Shown: positions 25,033 to 33,689 of the stretch, piece by piece | How the letters are laid out: every line of letters starts with the position of its first letter | Numbering within the stretch: position 1 is the stretch's first letter | NCBI GenBank assembly: GCA_041592335.1 | Contig: JBFHQE010000003.1 | Span: 62,001 to 126,000 of the forward strand | DNA: 64,000 nucleotides | Direction of reading: 5' to 3' | Source: JBFHQE01 sp041592335 | GTDB lineage: Bacteria > Pseudomonadota > Gammaproteobacteria > Thiohalobacterales > Thiohalobacteraceae | Made by a program: the position numbers and the translations under genes | Notes under the pieces: generated by a model | What the model was told of the DNA's origin: nothing | The model's input: only the letters and a program-made list of their open reading frames with translations | Database searches by the model: none

Positions 25033-27090
25033 GTGCAAAACCACGGGCAATATACCAACCATCTGACGGGAGAGACCAGCCCGTACCTGCTGCAGCACGT
25101 TCATAACCCCGTGGACTGGTATCCCTGGGGCGAAACGGCGCTCACACGGGCACGTACGCAAAACAAGCCCATTCTGCTCTCGATCGGCTATTCCGCCTGT
25201 CACTGGTGCCATGTCATGGCGCATGAAAGCTTTGAGGACGAACAGGTCGCGGCGGTCATGAACGAGCTATTCATCAACATCAAGGTCGATCGCGAGGAAC
25301 GGCCCGACCTCGACAAGATTTACCAGAGCGCGCATTCACTGCTGACCCAGCGCGCGGGCGGCTGGCCGCTCACGGTATTTCTCACTCCCGACCAGCAGAT
25401 TCCATTCTTTGCCGGCACTTATTTCCCCAGGCAACCCCGTCATGGCCTGCCCTCTTTTATCGACCTGCTGCGTCATATCGACAAGGTGTATCGCGAGCAA
25501 CCAGACGATATCGCACAGCAAAATACCGCCGTGATGAATGCCCTGCGGCAACTGGCATCACCGGCTACCGGAGTGCGCGCATTGAATGCCACGCCGCTCG
25601 ATGCCGCACGCAATCAACTCGCCCGGCAATTCGATTCACAGCATGGTGGCTTTGGCAATGCGCCGAAATTCCCGCACCCGACCAGCCTCGAAAGACTGCT
25701 GCGTCACTGGTCACGCTCTTGCGAGGCGCAGGAAGACCGTCAGGCCCGCGATATGCTGACCCTAACCCTGGAGCGCATGGCGCTGGGTGGCCTGAACGAC
25801 CAGATTGGCGGTGGCTTCTGCCGCTACTCTACCGACGATGAATGGATGATCCCGCATTTTGAAAAAATGCTGTATGACAACGGCCCCTTGCTTGCCCTGT
25901 ATGCACAAGCTGCAACCAGCTTCAACTCGGCATTGTTCGCCAATACGGCACGCGCCACAGCCCAGTGGGTCATGCGTGAAATGCAATCGCCGGACGGCGG
26001 CTATTACTCCAGTCTCGATGCCGATTCGGAAGGCGAGGAAGGACGATTTTATGTCTGGGACCGCGAGGAAGTCCGCGCGCTGCTAACAGAGCAGGATTAC
26101 CGGGTATTCGCCCAGCGCTTCGGCTTGAATCTCCCGGCGAACTTTGAAGGTCACTGGTATCCACATACCTTCGCGACCATTAGCGCCATCCGCGACAAGC
26201 AGACGCTACCGGAACAGGCCGTTCAGGAGAGCCTGTCTCGTGCGTGCGAAACCCTGTTTCTCGCCAGAGAAAAACGGGTGCGTCCCGGTCGCGATGACAA
26301 GATTCTCACGGCATGGAACGGGCTGATGATTCGCGGCATGGCGAAGGCCGGGCGCCTGTTGAACGAACCCGCCTATATCGCTTCCGCCGAACGCGCCCTG
26401 GATTTCATCCAGGCAACCCTGTGGAAAGATTATCGCCTGCTGGCGACTTATAAAGACGGCAAAGCCCATCTCAATGCCTACCTGGACGATTACGTTTTTC
26501 TTATCGACGGCATACTGGAGCTGTTACAGGCGCGCTGGAAAAGCGCCGATCTGGATTTTGCCATTGCACTAATGGAGGCCGTGCTGGCGCATTTTCTGGA
26601 TGAAAACGGCGGCTTCTTCTTCACCTCCGACGATCACGAGCAACTGATTCAGCGCCCCAAGCCCGCGCATGATGAAGCTATCCCGTCCGGAAACGGTATC
26701 GCCACGCAGGTGTTGTTGAAACTGGGTTACCTGCTTGGCGACTCGCGCTACCTGGACGCAGCGGAACAGTCATTACGGAGCTTCTGGGGATTAATGAGTC
26801 AGAACGCCTATGCCTGCACCAGCCTGCTGGATGCGCTGGAAGAACAGCTGTATCCAGGCAAGCTGATCATTATCCGGGGCGAAGGCGAAGCTGTCCGTGA
26901 ATGGCAGGCCAGGCTTAATCAGCAGCCCTGGCCGCAACAGCAAGTGTACGGAATTCCAGACGACGCAAGCGGTCTGCCACCCGGACTGGAGACCAAAGCA
27001 GCGACCGATAAAACGCTGGCTTATGTCTGCGAGGGCCTGCAGTGTTCCCCGCCCGTTCATAATCTCGAAGATCTTATTCCTGCAGGATGA
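25033..27090 (+). CDS. Thioredoxin-domain protein of the YyaL/SPATA20 family (DUF255)
   Basis: A protein of 685 residues. The N-terminal thioredoxin-like domain has SPYLLQHVHNPVDWYPWG and SACHWCHVMAHESFED with the CHWC redox motif near residue 57. The rest is an alpha/alpha-barrel related to N-acylglucosamine 2-epimerases (GGFGNAPKFPHP, MALGGLNDQIGGGFCRYSTD, KILTAWNGLMIRGMA). Widely conserved, with no settled biochemical function. The start is GTG 25033 with AGGA about 8 bases upstream. The 3' end overlaps the convergent FecR gene by 17 bases. Confidence 0.9.
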   Translation: MQNHGQYTNHLTGETSPYLLQHVHNPVDWYPWGETALTRARTQNKPILLSIGYSACHWCHVMAHESFEDEQVAAVMNELFINIKVDREERPDLDKIYQSAHSLLTQRAGGWPLTVFLTPDQQIPFFAGTYFPRQPRHGLPSFIDLLRHIDKVYREQPDDIAQQNTAVMNALRQLASPATGVRALNATPLDAARNQLARQFDSQHGGFGNAPKFPHPTSLERLLRHWSRSCEAQEDRQARDMLTLTLERMALGGLNDQIGGGFCRYSTDDEWMIPHFEKMLYDNGPLLALYAQAATSFNSALFANTARATAQWVMREMQSPDGGYYSSLDADSEGEEGRFYVWDREEVRALLTEQDYRVFAQRFGLNLPANFEGHWYPHTFATISAIRDKQTLPEQAVQESLSRACETLFLAREKRVRPGRDDKILTAWNGLMIRGMAKAGRLLNEPAYIASAERALDFIQATLWKDYRLLATYKDGKAHLNAYLDDYVFLIDGILELLQARWKSADLDFAIALMEAVLAHFLDENGGFFFTSDDHEQLIQRPKPAHDEAIPSGNGIATQVLLKLGYLLGDSRYLDAAEQSLRSFWGLMSQNAYACTSLLDALEEQLYPGKLIIIRGEGEAVREWQARLNQQPWPQQQVYGIPDDASGLPPGLETKAATDKTLAYVCEGLQCSPPVHNLEDLIPAG

Positions 27091-28702
27091 ATATACCTTC
27101 GATGTGATTGGATGGGTCGCCATCCTGCTCCAGGTCAAAGCCACCGACAAGCGCCTTGCCATTCTTGCCCGCCATAAAACCGCCCATATCGCCGATAATC
27201 GGGTAGAGCCCGTTTATCCTGCTGGTATTTTTGATATCTAGATGCACGAATGGGCCATTGATAGTGCCATTAAAGAGCACGTTCCAGTTATCCGGGCTCT
27301 TGTTAACATCAAACACACCGTTAGTAACAGCACCGGTCGCGAAATTTATTTTCATGGACAACTGGGTCACATCACCGGGCGCAATCTGACCAAGAGAACC
27401 GCCACCATGCAGCATGACGACATTATTGAACGTGGCAATATCATTACGCATCGGATCGACCGGGCGCGCCACCGTCCAGAACACCGGTCGATGAATCGCC
27501 TTAACGACATTCGGATCCCTGGGATCGGTTAACTTGTCGACCGGGGTGGAGGTACCGTTCCAGATTCCCCAGTAGATATTTTCGCCGCCGATGGGAACAA
27601 CGCCCGCACCATCCAGCGACGCCATGCCGCGACGATAAACAACGTCAACGCCTGCCGTTTCAAATGCCGGGTCGAAAGGTTCGAGGTGTGACTGGGTAAA
27701 TACGGGATCCATTGTGCCGCTCGGCGCCAGCGCACGCCCACCGGTAATATGATCAGGACCCTGACCGCCGAACACCAGAAAACCGCCATAGCCATCCGCC
27801 AGCAATTTCTGCCACTCCCGTGGGTCGAGCCGTTTATCAGCTTCTGCCAGCCGCTCCGCCAAGGTGCCTATGTTGTCCAGCGGTTCAATCGGCGTGAAGG
27901 TCGCATCGGTTTTGAGCACGGCATCAACACCCGCATCAAAACCAACGTCGGCAATCACGTTACCCCCATCGCCATCCGTCGTGCCTTCAGCCCCCGCTCC
28001 CGTCTCTGTCGGCGGAGCAGATGGCATCTCGCCACTGGTTTCCTCGCCGCCAGTCTCATCGCCAACAACACTGCCCTCCGCGGGCTCCGGCGTGTCGGCC
28101 TCAATCAACGGCCCACCCATGCCGGAGGGCGGTTTCAATAAACCTCGTGGCCGAGCATCCGGCGCACCCACCGACGCAAAGTTGAAGTCCTCCCCGGCAC
28201 CGATAAACAACTCGCCTGCCCTGGTGCTGACCTTGACGCCTCCTTCCCAGGCTGCGACATCGAGACCTTTATCCGTCAACGCCGTTTCATAATTGGTGCC
28301 ACGCACACCGATGGTCGCCACCGGCGTTTCCACTTGGTAAGCCGCGGGATCTTTCTTGCTGATCACGCCGGTAATGGTGCGAAAACCACCCTTGAGCAAG
28401 GTCGAGAAATTTTCATCATCCCCGGCTTCGTCGAACTGGTAGCGATCAATACGGTATTCACTAGCCGGATGCAAAGCCAGCAGGGTGCCATCGGCGAAAC
28501 GGACCTGTAGCCGGGCATCGTCACCGGTGAACAAGGTATCGCCATCCAGGACCAGGGAGCGCCGTTTGAGCACGCGCTTCACCCCCTGCGCATCAACCGC
28601 ATGCGTGTCGCCGCGCGCGGCAATCACCTTGCCGATTTCCTCGGCCAGCACCGGGCTGACAGGTAACAACAAAAGACTCAGCGTTAGCAGCAGGTTGCGC
28701 AT
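27074..28702 (-). CDS. FecR-domain exported protein with a C-terminal Slam-substrate-like barrel domain
   Basis: A protein of 542 residues. A Sec signal peptide (LLLTLSLLLLPVSPVLA) is followed by a FecR domain about 25-180 (GKVIAARGD, GDTLFTGDDARLQVRFADGTLLALHP, TPVATIGVRGTNYE). Next comes an acidic Gly/Glu/Thr/Pro linker (about 205-255), then roughly 280 residues ending in short strands: KINFATGAVTNGVFDV, FNGTINGPFVHLDI, GGFMAGKNGKALVGGFDLEQ, EGIFILQE. That last pattern resembles the eight-strand barrels of TbpB-like and other Slam substrates; this is my inference from pattern only. No lipobox cysteine is present. Third gene of a three-gene operon, ten bases after the TPR-barrel gene. Confidence 0.78.
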   Translation of the reverse strand: MRNLLLTLSLLLLPVSPVLAEEIGKVIAARGDTHAVDAQGVKRVLKRRSLVLDGDTLFTGDDARLQVRFADGTLLALHPASEYRIDRYQFDEAGDDENFSTLLKGGFRTITGVISKKDPAAYQVETPVATIGVRGTNYETALTDKGLDVAAWEGGVKVSTRAGELFIGAGEDFNFASVGAPDARPRGLLKPPSGMGGPLIEADTPEPAEGSVVGDETGGEETSGEMPSAPPTETGAGAEGTTDGDGGNVIADVGFDAGVDAVLKTDATFTPIEPLDNIGTLAERLAEADKRLDPREWQKLLADGYGGFLVFGGQGPDHITGGRALAPSGTMDPVFTQSHLEPFDPAFETAGVDVVYRRGMASLDGAGVVPIGGENIYWGIWNGTSTPVDKLTDPRDPNVVKAIHRPVFWTVARPVDPMRNDIATFNNVVMLHGGGSLGQIAPGDVTQLSMKINFATGAVTNGVFDVNKSPDNWNVLFNGTINGPFVHLDIKNTSRINGLYPIIGDMGGFMAGKNGKALVGGFDLEQDGDPSNHIEGIFILQE

Positions 28703-28711
28703 CGTCTCACC

Positions 28712-30022
28712 TCACTCAAAGCGGTATTTCACGCCCAGCAGGACTTGCCTGCGGTCGTATTCGTACAATGCAATCGTCGAATTGTTCTCGATCGCGCTCA
28801 GCTCGACGGATAGCGTCCAGGGCTGTGCTATCTCATAAGCCCAACCCAGCACCAGCTGCGCAAAATCCTCCTTGCGCGTTACCGCGAACACGGCATCCTG
28901 CGCGTCATGCTGGCTCCATTGCCCCGTCAGGTTGGCGTAAAGAGAATGATCGGTGCGGAATGCCCAGTCCGCCGCCAGGCGCACGCCGTAATAATCCTTG
29001 CCATTCTGTTGCGCGGCACTGCTCTGGGTATCTTCATCACCCAGGTAGGCACTCAGGGAGAAAGCGACCTCGGGCTCCGCGAGACGGTGATCCCAGCCGA
29101 TACCCAGCAAGGCGGTATCGACATCGCGCGCACTCTGACCGGGATACTTGATCGAACCCAGTTGCGCGAATAGCGTGACATCGTCCTCGGCGGTCAATGG
29201 CCGCAGCCAGTTGGCGCTAACCGCCAGCAGGTTGCGATAACGCTCATTGGCGAGATACAGGGTTTGTGCATTCAGGGGAACCGTGAGACGTCCGCCCGCA
29301 ACCGCGAACATCGGCCCGGCACTCACGCCAATACTGCGCAGGTCCGAAGTCTGGGTATCGAAGTTCTCCCGGTCCCGGTATTGCAGCGTGGCAAACAAAC
29401 CACGGGTTTTAGCCAGGGGCTTCTGCCAGATGAACCCGGCATTCTTATCCAGGAAATGATCACTTTGTTCAGTACTGCTGGCACTCAGCGGAATCACGCC
29501 AAAAGCCGGCGTGCTTACCGTGGTTTCGGTGGTCGCGCTGTTCACATTGGAGTCGTAACCGCTGCGCAGTTCCACAAAAGCCGACCAGCGGGAAGACAAG
29601 AGTGAACGCTGGCGCTCGATGGCATCGAGAAACTGCTGGATATTGGCCCGCACGTTGGCCGGTGGGTTGATGGCCAGCACGCGTTGAAAATGGCGCTCGG
29701 CCGCATCCCAGTTGCCGGAATGATAATAGGCACGCGCCAGTTCCGCCCGGGCACGGTGATGATCCGGCTGCTGCAACAAAACGCGCTCCAGCGCAAACAC
29801 GGCGTAATCGGCTTTACCCGCGGCAAGCGCCGCCTGCGCATAGAGAAAATCGAAAGCGGGATCGCCCGCCAGCTCGGCTTCGAGCGACTGGGCGCGTTGC
29901 CAGGCCGCCACATATTCCTGATCGAGGAGCAACTGCTGCAACTGGCTGTCTGCCAGCGCCGGCGGCGAGGAACAACCGAGAAGACCGATTAGACAAAACG
30001 CGCGTAATCGGTCCGTCAACAT
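28712..30022 (-). CDS. TPR plus outer-membrane beta-barrel protein (Slam/DUF560-like)
   Basis: A protein of 436 residues with a signal peptide (FCLIGLLGCSSPPALA). Two to three TPR-like helical repeats follow (about 35-140; AAGKADYAVFALERVLLQQPDHHRARAELARAYYHSGNW), then a barrel of alternating strands beginning WSAFVELRSGYDSNVNSA and ending RRQVLLGVKYRFE with a near-terminal phenylalanine. GYDSNVN at the first strand and an N-terminal TPR are features of surface lipoprotein assembly modulators (Slam) and similar TPR-barrel proteins. The cysteine in LLGCSS could alternatively be a lipobox. It overlaps the upstream CNB-rhodanese gene in an ATGA and may export or anchor the adjacent FecR protein. 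Confidence 0.75.
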   Translation of the reverse strand: MLTDRLRAFCLIGLLGCSSPPALADSQLQQLLLDQEYVAAWQRAQSLEAELAGDPAFDFLYAQAALAAGKADYAVFALERVLLQQPDHHRARAELARAYYHSGNWDAAERHFQRVLAINPPANVRANIQQFLDAIERQRSLLSSRWSAFVELRSGYDSNVNSATTETTVSTPAFGVIPLSASSTEQSDHFLDKNAGFIWQKPLAKTRGLFATLQYRDRENFDTQTSDLRSIGVSAGPMFAVAGGRLTVPLNAQTLYLANERYRNLLAVSANWLRPLTAEDDVTLFAQLGSIKYPGQSARDVDTALLGIGWDHRLAEPEVAFSLSAYLGDEDTQSSAAQQNGKDYYGVRLAADWAFRTDHSLYANLTGQWSQHDAQDAVFAVTRKEDFAQLVLGWAYEIAQPWTLSVELSAIENNSTIALYEYDRRQVLLGVKYRFE

Positions 30023-31065
30023 CAGCCCTGCTCTCCCTGGTAACCACCCGCCAGCAGAAATACATCAAAACCCGCCTCACTCAGCAGATACGCCGCCGCC
30101 GCGCTACGGCTGCCGGTGTCGCAATACACCAGGTAGGTCGTTTCCGGGTCCAGTTCGCGCAGCTTCAGGCGCAACAGGTACAGCGGTACGTTGAGACTGT
30201 TAGCGATGGCCGATTGCGCATGCTCGGACTCGGTACGCACATCCAGCCACTTTGCGCCGGTATGAGATTTGACCTGCCCTTCCTGCAGATCGATTTCGTG
30301 CAACACCGGTGCCTTGAGCAACTGATCGAAATGCTGCTTCGACAGGCGCATCAACAGGCCCTCGGTGAGCATGGTGATGGTTGCGTTGCGCTCCACCTCG
30401 GCCAGCAGTGCCTCCTCGCCAAAACCCGTGCCTTCCTTCAGCACCGCCAGCTTGATCTCGGCGCCATTGGGCGCGGTTCGGCTCACCTGGGCGCTGCCCT
30501 TGCGCAACACGTAGTAATAATCGCCCTTGTCGCCCTGCCGGATAACGACATCACCCTGCGTGACCGGCATCGCTTCCATGGTAGCGAACACGGACTGAAT
30601 GTTTGCCGGCGGAATTTGCATAAACAATGGCGACTGCAACATGGTCATCATCCAGTCATCCTCGGCATTACCCTCATCGATATCGGTGACCACGTAGCCG
30701 GCCGACTGATCCCAGGTCAACAACACATCGAGATGATTGGTATCCACCCTGAGGACCTTGCAATCGGTTGCTGCCACGGCGTCACAGGCGCGCGGTTGCT
30801 GCGGTGCCAGCGCACGCAGGGCCTCCGGCTGGCCCGCACTCAGCACACTCACGTTTCCGCTCGGAAAACGCAGCTCGATACTGCCCTCAACCAGAAACAC
30901 CGCATCGGCATCGTTGGCACCCGCGCGGAACACGGAGCGACCCCGTTCGATGGCATCGATACGGGCCTTTTTGAACAGATCGGAGAGACGATCTTCGGAC
31001 AGGCTGTTTAGCGGCACCAGCTGCCGAAGCAAGTGGCGATCAAACGGGATTTCCCGGCTCTCCAT
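30022..31065 (-). CDS. Tandem cyclic-nucleotide-binding domains fused to a rhodanese domain
   Basis: A protein of 347 residues, no signal peptide. The first CNB-like domain (about 18-115) is degenerate. The second (about 143-255) has MPVTQGDVVIRQGDKGDYYYVLRKGSAQVSR and FGEEALL, the phosphate-binding cassette position, but lacks the usual following Arg, so cAMP binding is doubtful. A C-terminal rhodanese (about 262-345) has YLVYCDTGSRSA with Cys315 in the active-site loop. Such proteins may sense a nucleotide or redox/sulfur state. It is the first gene of the CNB-rhodanese/TPR-barrel/FecR operon, an unusual link between a cytoplasmic sensor and envelope proteins. Confidence 0.85.
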   Translation of the reverse strand: MESREIPFDRHLLRQLVPLNSLSEDRLSDLFKKARIDAIERGRSVFRAGANDADAVFLVEGSIELRFPSGNVSVLSAGQPEALRALAPQQPRACDAVAATDCKVLRVDTNHLDVLLTWDQSAGYVVTDIDEGNAEDDWMMTMLQSPLFMQIPPANIQSVFATMEAMPVTQGDVVIRQGDKGDYYYVLRKGSAQVSRTAPNGAEIKLAVLKEGTGFGEEALLAEVERNATITMLTEGLLMRLSKQHFDQLLKAPVLHEIDLQEGQVKSHTGAKWLDVRTESEHAQSAIANSLNVPLYLLRLKLRELDPETTYLVYCDTGSRSAAAAYLLSEAGFDVFLLAGGYQGEQG

Positions 31066-31156
31066 TCAGTGATTTTCCTGCAACAAGACGATGAGATATG
31101 TATAAGGTTGAAGCATAAAGAAAATCACCACAAATTGGGAGATTTTCCGGCCACAT

Positions 31157-31180
31157 AAAAAAGCGGCCCGCAGGCCGCTT
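31157..31180 (-). terminator. Intrinsic terminator of amt
   Basis: AAGCGGCC-CGCA-GGCCGCTT is an eight-base perfect stem (31161-31180). On the minus strand it is followed by a T-run (31162-31157). It lies about 20 bases after the amt stop codon. Confidence 0.9.
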
Positions 31181-31199
31181 AGTTTAACGAGCGGATATT

Positions 31200-32399
31200 T
31201 CAGCTCCTGTCATAGGGCGGTGTTGCGGAAATCTTGTGAATACTCAGATCCGCGCCCTGGTACTCTTCTTCCTGGCTGAGGCGCAGGCCGACCAGCGCTT
31301 TCACCGCACCGTAGACCACCAGGCCGCCCAGCAAGGCAACACCGACGCCCAGACCGGTGCCCACCAGCTGTGACATAAAGGTTACGCCACCCATGCCACC
31401 CAGCGCTTCCAGCCCGAAAATACCGGCCGCGATACCGCCCCAGGCGCCGCACAAGCCGTGCAATGGCCAGACACCCAGCACGTCGTCGATCTTCCAGCGG
31501 TTCTGGGTCAGGGTGAAGGTAATCACAAACAACGCACCGGCCACCGCACCCGTGATCAGGGCACCCAGCGGATGCATCAGGTTGGAACCGGCGCAAACCG
31601 CCACCAGCCCGGCCAACGGACCGTTGTGGACGAAGCCCGGGTCGTTCCGACCGGCCAGCAGTGCCGCCAGAATGCCGCCCACCATTGCCATCAGCGAGTT
31701 GACCGCCACCAGACCACTGACCGCATCCACTGTCTGCGCCGACATCACGTTAAAGCCAAACCAGCCCACGGTCAGAATCCAGGCGCCCAGCGCGAGGAAG
31801 GGGATGCTTGAAGGTGGATGGGCATACATTTCGCCATTCTTGCCATAGCGGCCATGCCGCGGTCCGAGCAGCAACACCGCCGCCAGTGCCAGCCAGCCAC
31901 CCATGGCATGCACCACCACCGAACCGGCAAAGTCATTGAAGGGTGCACCGAAAGTCGCCTCGATCCAGTCCTGCACGCCGAAATTGCCGTTCCAGACCAC
32001 GCCTTCGAAGAAGGGATACACCAGCGCCACCAGGAGAAAGGTCGCTGCCAGCTGCGGATAGAAGCGCGCGCGTTCGGCGATACCACCGGAGATGATTGCC
32101 GGAATTGCCGCAGCAAAGGTCAATAAAAAGAAGAATTTGACCAGCTCATAGCCATTTTTTTCCGTCAACGCGGGCGCCGCATCGAGAAAGCCCATACTGT
32201 AGGCCACGCCGTAACCAATAAAAAAATAGGCGATCGTCGACACCGAGAAATCGACAATAATCTTGACCAGTGCGTTTACCTGATTCTTTTCGCGTACCGT
32301 GCCCACTTCGAGAAAGGCGAAGCCCGCATGCATGGCAAGCACCATAATGGCGCCCATAAGAATGAACAGCACGTCCGTGCCGGATTGAAATACTTCCAT
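31200..32399 (-). CDS. amt: Ammonium transporter Amt
   Basis: A protein of 399 residues with about eleven hydrophobic helices. MHAGFAFLEVGTVREKN, SVSTIAYFFIGYGVAY, DFAGSVVVHAMGGWLALAAVLLLGPRHGRYG and PLHGLCGAWGGIAAGIFG carry the twin-His pore and phenylalanine-gate regions typical of Amt/MEP proteins. No signal peptide precedes the first helix. Unlike most glnK-amtB loci, no PII gene is adjacent; glnB is about 7 kb away. A sigma-54 promoter and NtrC-type sites upstream indicate induction by nitrogen limitation. Confidence 0.95.
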   Translation of the reverse strand: MEVFQSGTDVLFILMGAIMVLAMHAGFAFLEVGTVREKNQVNALVKIIVDFSVSTIAYFFIGYGVAYSMGFLDAAPALTEKNGYELVKFFFLLTFAAAIPAIISGGIAERARFYPQLAATFLLVALVYPFFEGVVWNGNFGVQDWIEATFGAPFNDFAGSVVVHAMGGWLALAAVLLLGPRHGRYGKNGEMYAHPPSSIPFLALGAWILTVGWFGFNVMSAQTVDAVSGLVAVNSLMAMVGGILAALLAGRNDPGFVHNGPLAGLVAVCAGSNLMHPLGALITGAVAGALFVITFTLTQNRWKIDDVLGVWPLHGLCGAWGGIAAGIFGLEALGGMGGVTFMSQLVGTGLGVGVALLGGLVVYGAVKALVGLRLSQEEEYQGADLSIHKISATPPYDRS

Positions 32400-32445
32400 C
32401 GGTTCCCCTCATGCTCTGATATGGTTCAAAATATCGAGCTTTTTT

Positions 32446-32461
32446 AGCAGGTTTTATGCCC
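32446..32461 (-). promoter_or_regulatory. Sigma-54 (-24/-12) promoter of amt
   Basis: On the minus strand, GGGCATAAAACCTGCT places GG and GC exactly ten bases apart and matches the sigma-54 consensus TGGCAC-N5-TTGCA/T at the essential GG and GC and most other positions. The expected start is about 12 bases downstream, leaving a leader of about 35 bases before the amt ATG at 32399. Confidence 0.8.
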
Positions 32462-32524
32462 GGGCACAAAAATATATAAATACAGTAACTTATATTTTAT
32501 TTGCAGGCCAAATTAGCCGTCATG

Positions 32525-32541
32525 CGCACGCATATAGTGCG
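32525..32541. promoter_or_regulatory. NtrC-type enhancer site 1 upstream of amt
   Basis: CGCACGCATATAGTGCG has GCAC-N7-GTGC, the core of the NtrC recognition palindrome. It is centred about 100 bases upstream of the transcription start predicted from the sigma-54 element, a usual enhancer distance. Confidence 0.7.
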
Positions 32542-32544
32542 TTA

Positions 32545-32561
32545 CGCACTTTTATTGCGCG
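32545..32561. promoter_or_regulatory. NtrC-type enhancer site 2 upstream of amt
   Basis: CGCACTTTTATTGCGCG has GCAC-N7-GCGC, one base off the GCAC-N7-GTGC core. It is centred 20 bases (two helical turns) from site 1, as expected for cooperative dimers. The two sites share an overlapping 15-base palindrome AGTGCGTTACGCACT at 32536-32550. Confidence 0.6.
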
Positions 32562-32613
32562 TAATTATCCGGGAAGCTTGAGTTAGCGCGGCCATATATC
32601 TGTGCATTGCGCA

Positions 32614-32643
32614 CAAAAAAACGGCAGGTTAAATAACCTGCCG
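32614..32643 (-). terminator. Intrinsic terminator, probably of mazG
   Basis: CGGCAGGTTA and TAACCTGCCG form a perfect stem (32622-32643), followed on the minus strand by a T-run (32621-32615). It is about 130 bases beyond the mazG stop. The stretch between (32644-32773) contains short GC-rich hairpins such as GGGAG-ATAAA-CTCCC but no gene that I can support. Together with the amt promoter elements this accounts for the 374-base gap 32400-32773. Confidence 0.8.
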
Positions 32644-32773
32644 CAGACGGGAGATAAACTCCCGGCCGGAGTTGGGGAACAAGCATGATTCAGTATCCTC
32701 TCCCGTGCCGAGAAAACCGTGATGCAGTACACAAAACCGGGCGGGGGTGGTGGCCGCCAACTGCAGGGGCAAT

Positions 32774-33583
32774 TCACGAATTGCCCTTACCCTGCTCACC
32801 AAGGTTTCGCTTGGCCTCATTCCACAATCGATCCAGCTCCTGCGCCGACTTGCCCTTGATCGACTCACCCCTGTCGTCCAACAGGCTTTCAATACGCCTC
32901 ACACGCGATTCGAATTTCTGATTGGCCTGGCGTAGTGCCTGCTCTGCATCCACTTCCAGATGCCGCGCGAGGTTGACGCCGGTAAACAGCAGATCGCCCA
33001 ACTCATCGACCATGGCCGTTTTCTCCCCCGACTTTACCGCCTCGCGCAACTCGTTGATCTCCTCGATCAGCTTGTCGAATATGCCATCGATATTCGGCCA
33101 GTCCAGCCCTACCCGCGCCGCGCGCCGCTGCAATTTACCCGCGCGAGTCAGGGCAGGTAGCGCCGTGGGGATATCGTGCAAGATGCCGGGCGCACCGGTT
33201 TCATGTTGTGACTGCCGCTCGTTTTCCTTGTAACTTTCCCAAAGCCGCGTCTGTTCTTCCGCATCCTTGACCTCATGATCGGCAAACACATGCGGATGAC
33301 GACGAATCAATTTGTCGCTGATCGCATGCAAAACATCGTCGAAGGAAAACATCGAACGCTCTTCCGCCATGCGCGCGTAAAACACCACCTGGAACAGCAG
33401 ATCGCCCAACTCATCATGCAGCTTCGGCCAGTCTTCGCGCTCGATTACATCCGCGACTTCATAAGCCTCTTCCAGCGTGTAAGGCACAATGGTTGTAAAC
33501 GTCTGTTCGATGTCCCAGGGGCAACCACCCTCGGGATCGCGCAGGCGGCGCATGATTTCCAGCAGTGGATTTATATCCGCCAT
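32774..33583 (-). CDS. mazG: Nucleoside triphosphate pyrophosphohydrolase MazG
   Basis: A protein of 269 residues with two MazG repeats. The first has GGCPWDIEQTF and LEEAYEVADVIE...ELGDLLFQVVFYARMAEE; the second has EEINELREAV...DELGDLLFTGVNLARHLEVD. The ExxE-x12-ExxD metal-binding pattern is visible in both. It removes non-canonical or excess NTPs and can lower (p)ppGpp in E. coli. Monocistronic, with terminators on both sides. Confidence 0.95.
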   Translation of the reverse strand: MADINPLLEIMRRLRDPEGGCPWDIEQTFTTIVPYTLEEAYEVADVIEREDWPKLHDELGDLLFQVVFYARMAEERSMFSFDDVLHAISDKLIRRHPHVFADHEVKDAEEQTRLWESYKENERQSQHETGAPGILHDIPTALPALTRAGKLQRRAARVGLDWPNIDGIFDKLIEEINELREAVKSGEKTAMVDELGDLLFTGVNLARHLEVDAEQALRQANQKFESRVRRIESLLDDRGESIKGKSAQELDRLWNEAKRNLGEQGKGNS

Positions 33584-33596
33584 CGACTCCTCCCAT

Positions 33597-33622
33597 AAAA
33601 AACGGCCGGATTAAACCGGCCG
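33597..33622 (-). terminator. Intrinsic terminator of the peroxiredoxin-like gene
   Basis: CGGCCGG-ATTAAA-CCGGCCG (33603-33622) followed on the minus strand by a six-base T-run (33602-33597). It lies between the peroxiredoxin-like stop (33690) and the mazG start. Just upstream, an eight-base inverted repeat CCGTCATG/CATGACGG (33650-33678) has no T-run. Confidence 0.9.
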
Positions 33623-33689
33623 CTTGAGTCTACCTGAATCGTTTTTTAACCGTCATGTCCTCGCTTTCGTCATGACGGTAGCGATAAGG

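Noticed and set aside
33650..33678. Inverted repeat CCGTCATG/CATGACGG as a second terminator of the peroxiredoxin-like gene
   Set aside because: No T-run follows on the minus strand; the stronger hairpin at 33603-33622 fits better.
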